A stretch of DNA of 11,902 nt from Deltaproteobacteria bacterium (lineage in GTDB: Bacteria > Desulfobacterota > DSM-4660 > Desulfatiglandales > HGW-15): NCBI GenBank assembly GCA_019308985.1, contig JAFDHB010000107.1:1-11902 (forward strand). The letters run 5' to 3'. Each line of letters starts with the position of its first letter. Position 1 is the stretch's first letter. Made by a program: the position numbers and the translations under genes. Below the pieces are notes generated by a model. It had not been told where the DNA came from, searched no databases, and was given only the letters and a program-made list of their open reading frames with translations. Below are positions 5,948 to 11,902 of the stretch, in pieces.

Positions 5948-8338
5948 TTAGAGGGCGCGCGCCCTGGCTTGGCCAGGGGGCGGAAGCACGGTCGGGGTGA
6001 TGAAAATCAACAATTCAGTCTTTTCATAGGTTCCTCTCTGGGCCTTGAAGAGCCAGCCCAGCACCGGGATCTTTCGCAAATAGGGGATACCGCTCTCGTC
6101 GTCTGTCCTGTCTTCCTTGTAGATCCCGCCTATGACGATGGTCTCACCGCTCTTGACCATCAATTCCGTAGATATGGTTTTCCCACTCTTTCCTCTACTT
6201 CCCTCCTGCTTTTCATCTTGCAGCTCCACCTCCATCGTTACATAGTCATTATAGCTTACGGCGGTTGGCGTTACAGCTAGTGAGAGCTTTGCCTCTACAG
6301 GAGTGGGTTCTACGTTTTCTGCCGCTTCCAGATAGAACGTGCTGCCTCTGGTAATAGTTGCCTTCACTCCTTTCCTAGCTATGACCCTGGGGGCCGATAT
6401 GATCTTTGCGGTCCCCTCTGCCTCTGAGAGGGCCAGCCTGGCATCCAGGGTAACGGCGCCGAGGGCGCTCGAGGTCAGGTATCCGAAGGTAAAACCCAGG
6501 TTGGAGGCCCAATTACTGGGCTTGTTCGATGAGAACGTGCCCCCGACCAGGTTGTCTCCTCCTGAGGTATAACCGGTTGCGTCCGTTGGAATCCCGAAAG
6601 AAACCCCGGTATTGTCCCGGCGCTGAGCGTTGATGCCTACGCTTCCATCACCGGCACCCCACTGTATCCCGAGATCCCGGGCGAAATTGGTCTTGGCTTC
6701 CACAATGCGCGCCTCGATCACGACTTGTTTATCTGGTGCGTCAAACCTCTGCACTATCTTCTTGGCCTCTTCGATCTTCTCACGGATATCAGTGATTATG
6801 ATAGTATTGGTCCTGGCATCCTCGCTCAGCTTGCCCCGTTCACTCAGCAAGGGCTCAAGATGGGCCTTGATCTCCGTCGTTGTGGCAAAATCAAGGGGCA
6901 GGTATTCGGTCAGCAGGGGCTCCAACTGCTTTGCAACCTCCCTGGCCTTCCTCTCCGCCTCCCTCCTCCTTGCGAGTTCGGCCTCGTACTCCGCCCTCTT
7001 TCTTCTCTCTTCAGCCTCTATCTTGGCCATCTGGGCCTTGGTGGTGATCCAAATGACATTTCCCTGTTTTCTCATGGCCAGGTTGTTGTTCGCCAGGATC
7101 AGATCAAGGGCCTGGTCCCATGGGACGTTCTTCAATCTCATGGACACGTTGCCCTTTACTTCCGGACCCCAAACAATATTCAGATTGCTTACCTCCGCTA
7201 TCAGCCTCAGGATGTTGGTAACATCGGCATTGACAAAGTCCAGGGTCATGGGCGTGCCCGTGTACTTCTTCTTCAAGAAATCGGGCAAGGCAGGAGGTTG
7301 GACGGCCATTGCCACGTTTCTCATACGGGCTTGTGCGGCGGTCCTTTGCACGGTCCCCTCGGGTGTACTCTTCGTTCCTTCGGCAACAAGGGAGCTGATT
7401 TCGGCCTCTTTCTCGGTCTTCTTCACGGGGGCGATCTTTTTCTCCGGCGGCTTTATCAGGGTGGGGCCGAAGTCGATGGTGATCGCCTGATCGGTCTGGT
7501 CCACGTGGAACGGCACCATTTCCTTCAGGGTTATAAGCATGGAGGCCTTGCTGTCCGCAACAGAGGCCTTTACCCGTTCTATGGCACCTTCGAAATAGAT
7601 GGACTCCAGCCTCCTCATAAGAAGGGGCGGAATGGTACTTCTCTCCATGGTAAGCAAGAGGTCCTTGATCCCCTTTTGTTCCAGGCGATAGGGGACTCTT
7701 TGCTCCGTCGTGATAATCAACCTGGATTTGCCCCGGTTCAGCATGGTGAAATCTATACCCAGGACCTGATTCAAGCCATTGTCCGCCTTGGGCTTAAAGA
7801 ATATCCTCGGTTCATAGGGGCCGATTGTTTCTCTTTTCATCTCTTCTTTTTCGACAATGGCCACCTCCTCAAGGGGTTTTTCGCCGGCAATCTTCTTGGG
7901 AGTCAATATCAATCTGATAAGCCCATCCAAAGTCTGGGTCCTGTACTCCAGGGGCGCCTCCTCCAGCCGGACCACCACTCTCGTGGTCATCGCCTGGCTT
8001 TTCCCTTCCTGGATGGTAATCCCACGAATGCTTCCTTCAGTGAACTTTCTGGACATGGGCAAACCCTTTGCAGGTGCCCCTCTCACGTCCAGGATAATCC
8101 TTGGGGGATCAACCAGTTGAAAGGCGGTAAAATGGGTGGTGCGGTCGCTCTTTATCTCCAGGATCGCCTTGTGCTGAAAGCTCCGGACATCAACGGATTC
8201 AATCTTCGGCACCTGGGATTCCTCGGAAGGAACCTGCTTGATGGGTTGGGTTGCGCACCCCTTTAGGACCAAAATGCTTATGGCCAGACACAAGAACGGC
8301 GCCAACCCCTTTTTGTATCCATTACCTCTATTCCCCAT
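5948..8338 (-). CDS. pilQ: Type IV pilus secretin PilQ
   Basis: Outer-membrane secretin through which the pilus leaves the cell; 796 aa from the chosen ATG. Order: signal sequence ending LVLKGC (C28, probable lipid anchor), two AMIN domains (about 46-147 and 190-291), a Lys/Glu/Ala linker, an STN domain (362-433), a charged helical insert EAEERRKRAEYEAELARR (441-458 and on to 470), a secretin N domain (474-533), and the secretin barrel (538-784) with VTMEVELQDEKQ and the signature GETIVIGGIYKED...IPYLRKIPVLGWLFK. I start at 8338 because AAGGAG lies seven bases upstream and the signal peptide follows directly. A GTG at 8500 would overlap the pilP stop and add 54 residues in front of the signal peptide, which is unlikely. 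It lies between pilP and the TPR lipoprotein gene. Confidence 0.95.
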   Translation of the reverse strand: MGNRGNGYKKGLAPFLCLAISILVLKGCATQPIKQVPSEESQVPKIESVDVRSFQHKAILEIKSDRTTHFTAFQLVDPPRIILDVRGAPAKGLPMSRKFTEGSIRGITIQEGKSQAMTTRVVVRLEEAPLEYRTQTLDGLIRLILTPKKIAGEKPLEEVAIVEKEEMKRETIGPYEPRIFFKPKADNGLNQVLGIDFTMLNRGKSRLIITTEQRVPYRLEQKGIKDLLLTMERSTIPPLLMRRLESIYFEGAIERVKASVADSKASMLITLKEMVPFHVDQTDQAITIDFGPTLIKPPEKKIAPVKKTEKEAEISSLVAEGTKSTPEGTVQRTAAQARMRNVAMAVQPPALPDFLKKKYTGTPMTLDFVNADVTNILRLIAEVSNLNIVWGPEVKGNVSMRLKNVPWDQALDLILANNNLAMRKQGNVIWITTKAQMAKIEAEERRKRAEYEAELARRREAERKAREVAKQLEPLLTEYLPLDFATTTEIKAHLEPLLSERGKLSEDARTNTIIITDIREKIEEAKKIVQRFDAPDKQVVIEARIVEAKTNFARDLGIQWGAGDGSVGINAQRRDNTGVSFGIPTDATGYTSGGDNLVGGTFSSNKPSNWASNLGFTFGYLTSSALGAVTLDARLALSEAEGTAKIISAPRVIARKGVKATITRGSTFYLEAAENVEPTPVEAKLSLAVTPTAVSYNDYVTMEVELQDEKQEGSRGKSGKTISTELMVKSGETIVIGGIYKEDRTDDESGIPYLRKIPVLGWLFKAQRGTYEKTELLIFITPTVLPPPGQARARAL

Positions 8339-8496
8339 GGACTTTCTCCTTTGTTGTTTCGCCTTGATCTTTTCCGCCACACCCCCGGTGCTCGTCTCAT
8401 CCCTTCGCGAGACCCTTGCAAAGCCGGATACGAGCCTTGTAGTCTGCTCCCCGTTTCCCAAGGCAACTTTCATGTCAAGGGTACCCCCAGGCCACC

Positions 8497-9042
8497 TCAC
8501 TTCAGGGATGGCAGTTTCTTGGAGACGAACCTCTCTCTTGTTTGACCCCTGAAGTCTCTGTACTCTTCCTTGATGATGACCTCTTTGTCAGTGATCTTGT
8601 ATACTACTCCACCCCTCGTCCCGATCGGGGTCCCCACCTTTATCACGTGCCCTGTACCCTTGGCCTCCCTCACCATGGCCCAATTTCCTTTTGGGCCCAC
8701 GATGATTGCGATCAGCTCAAGCTGACTCAGATCCAGGGTCTCAAGATAGGTCTTGGGTTTTCCTTTCTTCTTCTCTTGAATCGCCTCCATCTTGGCGATG
8801 AAAGATTCAAATGGGTCTGTCTTGCCCAGCGGGTCATATGAATACTTTTTCTCCTTCTCACTGCCGGCCTTGCCGCTCTCTTCTTCTTCCAAGGTCTTTT
8901 TCATGGGGCGAGGGCCCTTGTAGATCACTCCCTCAGCCCCCAGAGTCGTTTCCACCAGGACAAATCCTGAGAACAAGAAAAGGATAAACAGGCTGAAAAG
9001 GAGGTATGACTGACTGCTATTTCTTTTTGGCTTTTGCGCCAT
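8497..9042 (-). CDS. pilP: Type IV pilus assembly protein PilP
   Basis: Periplasmic linker between the PilN/PilO inner-membrane complex and the PilQ secretin; 181 aa from the chosen ATG. After a basic N-terminus comes one hydrophobic segment (about 11-31), a charged disordered stretch (EEEESGKAGSEKEKK), then the PilP motif YDPLGKTDPFESF, and a compact beta domain (LETLDLSQLELIAIIVG...NWAMV...VGTPIGTRGGVV). Unlike the lipoprotein PilP of Neisseria, this one has no cysteine at all, so it must be held by its N-terminal helix or be secreted by a cleaved signal. The ATG at 9042 has AAGGG eight bases upstream; a GTG at 9051 is the alternative. It overlaps the end of pilO by 26 bases. Confidence 0.93.
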   Translation of the reverse strand: MAQKPKRNSSQSYLLFSLFILFLFSGFVLVETTLGAEGVIYKGPRPMKKTLEEEESGKAGSEKEKKYSYDPLGKTDPFESFIAKMEAIQEKKKGKPKTYLETLDLSQLELIAIIVGPKGNWAMVREAKGTGHVIKVGTPIGTRGGVVYKITDKEVIIKEEYRDFRGQTRERFVSKKLPSLK

Positions 9043-9613
9043 TCGCTTCACCCTTAAAACTGTATGTTACTGCGTCACAGTTCGTGATCAGTTTGGTCGA
9101 CCGGGGGGCCACCGGTTTCATGGATACGTTCAAGATATTTACTATCCTCTCCATACGCCCCACCTTGTCGAAAAAGACGGCAACGTTGTGGTAATTACCG
9201 CTGACCTCTATTGACACGGGAATCTCTATGTAGAAGTCTCTTGTCCTTTCCCGCTGCGGCCTAAAGAGACGAAACTCCAGCTGGGACTCTGTTCCCATCT
9301 GGGTAATAGTCCTCAACAGGCTTGGTATCTCCTTCTTGTTGGGGAGGAGCCTGAGGGCCTCCTTGAATTGGGCATCTACCTGGGCGTACTCTGCTTCGAA
9401 TTTCTTAAGGGCCTTCGCCCTCACCTTTGCTCTTCTCAACTTGCTCTCAAGCTGGGCTATCCTCTGTTTGGTTTCCGCTATCTCGCCTGTCTTGGGTAGG
9501 TAGACAAACCACAGGTAAGCCCCCCCTAGGACTACTATGGTTCCCACAAAGATCAAGATCCTTATGGGCATTTTGATTTCGCCGACTTTTTGAAAGAAAG
9601 CCTCGGTTTTCAT
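9017..9613 (-). CDS. pilO: Type IV pilus inner-membrane protein PilO
   Basis: Bitopic membrane protein of 198 aa that pairs with PilN and carries PilP. It has a short cytoplasmic N-terminus, one transmembrane helix (about 17-39, RILIFVGTIVVLGGAYLWFVYLP), a coiled coil (about 41-85, ETKQRIAQLESKLRRAKVRA), and a periplasmic ferredoxin-like domain with LLRTITQMG and FYIEIPVSIEVSGNYHNVAVFFDKVGRMERIVNI, the typical PilO core. The C-terminus is Lys-rich. SD AAAGGAAC precedes the ATG. It lies 51 bp after pilN and overlaps pilP, as expected for a co-translated complex. Confidence 0.95.
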   Translation of the reverse strand: MKTEAFFQKVGEIKMPIRILIFVGTIVVLGGAYLWFVYLPKTGEIAETKQRIAQLESKLRRAKVRAKALKKFEAEYAQVDAQFKEALRLLPNKKEIPSLLRTITQMGTESQLEFRLFRPQRERTRDFYIEIPVSIEVSGNYHNVAVFFDKVGRMERIVNILNVSMKPVAPRSTKLITNCDAVTYSFKGEANGAKAKKK

Positions 9614-9664
9614 GTTTGTTCCTTTATTGACCTAGAAATGGTGTATTTGTTCACAGGATATCCC

Positions 9665-10252
9665 TTATCTCCTCCTTCTTGCCGGTTTCTTTTCCTTCTC
9701 TTTGTAGGCATATGTCCTGCATTCCAAGACGAAATCCGAGACATTTAGCCTATACTGGGGCAGGCTTCGCATCCTGGTGCTCTGGAGTTCCACGGAGTTG
9801 ATGTACTCCGATTTCTCAAGATTAGTCATGAAAAGGGCGACTGTCTCATTATCCATCGCCGTCCCACTCAGGGTCAGTTTTCCTCCCGACTCCTTCAGGG
9901 AATTGAGCCACAGCTTATCCTTGGGAACCGCATAGGTTATCTCTTCCAGTAGGTGCACAGGTCCTGTTTTGTTCTTTTCAAGCTCCTTGATGACATTCAG
10001 CTTGGCATTGATCTCTTTGATCTTCTTTTCCAACTGCCTGATCTTGTTGATAGTGTTCTGATATCTCTTCAGTTCCGCCCTTACGTTCTCTTCTTCTTTC
10101 TTGAGTGAGCCAATGGTGCTGTTGAGCTGAATAAAGTAGTAGACCATGACCGTCATGAGCAAGGCCGTGCTCAGGAAGTAAACAGTGATCTGCCTCCGAA
10201 TGTTCTCTTTTTTTCTTGCTTCCCTGAAGGGTAGTAGATTAATTTTGATCAT
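9665..10252 (-). CDS. pilN: Type IV pilus inner-membrane protein PilN
   Basis: Bitopic membrane protein of 195 aa. The cytoplasmic N-terminus has the conserved INLLP motif (4-8) that docks into PilM. A single transmembrane helix (about 22-42) is followed by a long coiled coil (about 44-95, KKEEENVRAELKRYQNT) and a small alpha/beta domain (LLEEITYAVPKDKLWLNSL...LTLSGTAMDNETVALFMTNLEKS). The tail is strongly basic (KKPARRRR). Its ATG overlaps the pilM stop in an ATGA, so translation is probably coupled, in keeping with the PilM-PilN interaction. Confidence 0.95.
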   Translation of the reverse strand: MIKINLLPFREARKKENIRRQITVYFLSTALLMTVMVYYFIQLNSTIGSLKKEEENVRAELKRYQNTINKIRQLEKKIKEINAKLNVIKELEKNKTGPVHLLEEITYAVPKDKLWLNSLKESGGKLTLSGTAMDNETVALFMTNLEKSEYINSVELQSTRMRSLPQYRLNVSDFVLECRTYAYKEKEKKPARRRR

Positions 10253-11343
10253 TTGTCACCAATGCTCCTCAATGCCAATCCCACGGCCACCCCTGCCTGT
10301 GGAGCCATGTAAGAAAGATACCTGGGATCGAATATTTTTTCGTTTATTTCGAGACTAGCAAAGGGATTCAACTCCACTACCTCGCTCTCGGTCTCCATCA
10401 TCAGGTACTTCTGAAATCCAGGTATCCTGCAAGAACCGCCACTCACATAGATCTTTTCGATCTTCTCCTCGGGGTAGGTTGTTGCCAAGAAATCCAGGGC
10501 CCTCTTGATCTCGTTGACCCATCCGGAAACCACGGTTGTAAAGATCTCTTCCATGTCGGCACGTCCCTTGTCGATTTTCGCGCCACCCAGTTTCAACTTT
10601 TCCGCTTCCTCGTACGAGATATTGAATTTTGACATTATGGCCTCGTTTATTTGGTAACCCCCGTAACTGGAATCCCTCGTGAAAATGGATACACCATTCT
10701 TAATGGCGTTTATTCCCAATTCTTCGGCCCCCACGTTGACTATTGCATAGCAGCCTGACACATCCCCGGTGTTGATCTCAAAGCAGTTCTGCAAGGCAAA
10801 GGCATCTACGTCCAGGATCACGGGGTTGAGGCCGGTGAGATGGAGCAGGCTGACATAGTCCTCTACGATGTCCTTCTTTGCGGCCACGAGCATGACGTCC
10901 ATGTAGTCCGATTCCTTGTCCTTATCTTTCTCCCCCTCCCCCTTTTCTTCACCACCTTCTAACTCTGATAGCATCTCGTAGTCCAAATTCACATCGTTCA
11001 CATCAAAGGGGATATACTGCTCGGCTTCCTCCTTGATGGTCTCTTCCAGCTCCTCTTCTTTGCGCTTGCTAATGGTTATCTTTTTTACAATGACCGAGTA
11101 TCCTGAGATAGAGGTGACTACGTTCTTGTTCTTGACCCCCAGATTCTTGAAGAGGTTCTTTATGGCCGAGGACACGATCTCCATTTCTTTTATGGTGCCC
11201 TCGACGATTGCAGCGTGGGGAAGACCGATAATGCCAAAGTTTTTCAGGATCATCCCCTTTTTGCCATGGTCGATCTCGGCCAGCTTGATGGAATGGGAAC
11301 CTATGTCCAGCCCTATACATTGATTTTTCTTAGGAATCGGCAT
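10249..11343 (-). CDS. pilM: Type IV pilus actin-like ATPase PilM
   Basis: Cytoplasmic actin/FtsA-like protein of 364 aa that binds ATP and the N-terminus of PilN, linking the pilus machine to the cytoplasmic side. Visible: phosphate-1 motif GLDIGSHSIK (11-20), EEAEQYIPFD (105-114), ILDVDAFALQNCF (176-188), phosphate-2 region IVNVGAEE (201-208), the switch stretch FTRDSSYGGYQINEAI (221-236), and adenosine motif VSGGSCRIPGF (300-310). Between the beta strands near residue 128 lies a very hydrophilic insert, GGEEKGEGEKDKDKES (130-145), which looks like a surface loop. The start ATG has a modest AAAAGG upstream. It is 13 bp behind the XRE-type regulator gene, almost certainly co-transcribed. Confidence 0.95.
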   Translation of the reverse strand: MPIPKKNQCIGLDIGSHSIKLAEIDHGKKGMILKNFGIIGLPHAAIVEGTIKEMEIVSSAIKNLFKNLGVKNKNVVTSISGYSVIVKKITISKRKEEELEETIKEEAEQYIPFDVNDVNLDYEMLSELEGGEEKGEGEKDKDKESDYMDVMLVAAKKDIVEDYVSLLHLTGLNPVILDVDAFALQNCFEINTGDVSGCYAIVNVGAEELGINAIKNGVSIFTRDSSYGGYQINEAIMSKFNISYEEAEKLKLGGAKIDKGRADMEEIFTTVVSGWVNEIKRALDFLATTYPEEKIEKIYVSGGSCRIPGFQKYLMMETESEVVELNPFASLEINEKIFDPRYLSYMAPQAGVAVGLALRSIGDK

Positions 11344-11356
11344 AATGACCTTTTTC

Positions 11357-11554
11357 TCATTCAGGAAATATTTTGACCTTGTCGGTAAGCTTGTAGCCGA
11401 GTGCCAGGATGATTTTTCTCTTTGTCTCCATACGACAGTTTTTTCCCTTTTCGATCCTGTCTATTGTCAATGGAGATACCCCGGCCTTTCGGGCCAACTC
11501 TGCCTTGCTCATAAGGAGTTCCTCTCGTATCTCCTTTAAGATGTTTTGGGCCAC
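11357..11554 (-). CDS. Small XRE-family helix-turn-helix regulator
   Basis: A 65-aa protein consisting of little more than a Cro/C1-type DNA-binding domain: SKAELARKAGVSPLTIDRIE covers helices 2 and 3 and is followed by KGKNCRMETKRKIILALG, the usual end of the fold. There is no sensor or dimerisation domain. The start is a GTG with a strong GGAGGA four bases upstream. It is the first gene of the pilus operon, just before pilM, so it may adjust transcription of that operon, perhaps acting on its own promoter. Target and signal are unknown. It could also have an antitoxin ancestry, but no toxin gene is adjacent. Confidence 0.85.
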   Translation of the reverse strand: MAQNILKEIREELLMSKAELARKAGVSPLTIDRIEKGKNCRMETKRKIILALGYKLTDKVKIFPE

Positions 11555-11615
11555 TTTCTCCTCCGATCAAGTTGTTTTCAGTAGAGCATCTCACTGCTAA
11601 CTTCATTAGTATAAC

Positions 11616-11643
11616 ATCATATATATATGTCGATATTTGTCAA
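11616..11643 (-). promoter_or_regulatory. Proximal promoter of the pilus operon
   Basis: Read on the - strand: TTGACA (11643-11638), a 16-bp spacer, TATGAT (11621-11616). Transcription would start near 11609, giving a leader of about 55 bases to the GTG of the XRE-type gene. The perfect 12-bp palindrome catatatatatg (11618-11629) overlaps the -10 and the spacer and would be a natural operator site. Confidence 0.65.
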
Positions 11644-11713
11644 CAATTATTTTATAAATTAACTAAATTTTATATAATTTGGGTGTATATAGGGCACAAT
11701 AAAACAAATTAAT

Positions 11714-11743
11714 ACCATATCTTGTATGCCGCGTTTTTGTCAA
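11714..11743 (-). promoter_or_regulatory. Possible distal promoter of the pilus operon
   Basis: Read on the - strand: TTGACA (11743-11738), an 18-bp spacer, TATGGT (11719-11714; four of six matches). The -35 is identical to that of the proximal promoter and lies exactly 100 bp upstream of it. The surroundings are very AT-rich, so chance matches to the -10 are easy. Confidence 0.4.
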
Positions 11744-11902
11744 TTTTGCGCTTTTTGGTTCCGCAGGAGACTTGAACACTCCCTTTTGCTCGGCTCCTGT
11801 CCCTTTTCCCGGATGAAAGGACCGGCTAAAGAGCCTATGACTGACTCCTGGGTTATCAAAAAATTACTTTACAAATGACGGGGAGAAAGATTAAAGGTTA
11901 AC
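11744..11902. other. Right-edge gene-free stretch with inverted repeats
   Basis: I see no convincing gene. CAGGAG (11764-11769) can pair with CTCCTG at 11794-11799 or with a second CTCCTG at 11845-11850. ggct-aaag-agcc (11824-11835) is a perfect small hairpin. These lie upstream of both pilus-operon promoters, so if transcribed they would more likely belong to a + strand transcript running out of the window. I match them to no known RNA family. Confidence 0.35.

Noticed and set aside
6725..8266. Long + strand ORF opposite pilQ (513 codons)
   Set aside because: It is antisense to a clearly real secretin gene, with no family motifs; a by-product of pilQ codon use.
11744..11830. tRNA gene on the - strand (a GTTCAAGT word followed by a sequence ending CGGAACCA)
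   Set aside because: The T-arm does not pair properly, the distance to the CCA is wrong, and no matching 5' acceptor strand is present.
11726..11878. 50-codon + strand ORF at the right edge
   Set aside because: No ribosome binding site, Cys/Phe/Arg-rich start unlike a normal protein, and it covers inverted repeats.

Overview
The window looks like a chromosomal segment of a sulfate-reducing or related bacterium of the Desulfobacterota (former Deltaproteobacteria). The reasons are a QrcD-type NrfD/HybB-family membrane subunit, a complete pilMNOPQ block followed by a TPR lipoprotein, and a 23S-rRNA-intervening-sequence-type four-helix-bundle gene. This placement is inferred from gene content; no rRNA or species marker is present.

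Layout, left to right. (1) Positions 1-2057, + strand: a 410-aa ten-helix membrane protein (qrcD-like) and, about 500 bp further on, a 67-aa single-span membrane protein. Between them lie a ~157-bp MITE-like element (1401-1557) and a GC-rich stretch with a 9-bp inverted repeat and nested stems. A 44-bp copy of the right end of the same element (71-114) ends directly at the ribosome binding site of qrcD. (2) Positions 2054-3667, - strand: nadB (L-aspartate oxidase), whose stop codon overlaps the stop of the small membrane protein. (3) Positions 3852-4493, + strand: a HAD-family phosphatase behind a recognisable sigma70-type promoter. (4) Positions about 4498-5105: a cassette made of inverted repeats, a four-helix-bundle (S23/IVS) gene, and six copies of a 32-bp tandem repeat. 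It fills the space between two convergent genes. (5) Positions 5116-11554, - strand: a type IV pilus operon, transcribed right to left as XRE-type regulator, pilM, pilN, pilO, pilP, pilQ, TPR lipoprotein (PilF/PilW/Tgl-like). (6) Positions 11555-11902: AT-rich promoter region with two TTGACA-type promoters, then a stretch with inverted repeats and no convincing gene.

How the genes work together: PilM (cytoplasmic, actin-like) binds the N-terminus of PilN. PilN and PilO form the inner-membrane alignment complex, PilP links it to the secretin PilQ in the outer membrane, and the TPR lipoprotein is the likely pilotin for PilQ. The motor (PilB/PilT), the platform (PilC) and the pilins are not in the window. 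The QrcD-like protein would exchange electrons with the quinone pool in the membrane, but its usual partner subunits are not visible here. NadB begins quinolinate/NAD synthesis and the HAD protein is probably a small-molecule phosphatase; neither has an obvious link to the pilus genes.

The most unusual material is not protein coding: the four-helix-bundle cassette with its expanded repeat, the MITE and its solo end around qrcD, and the possible autoregulatory promoter of the pilus operon. I did not find a clearly new multi-gene system.
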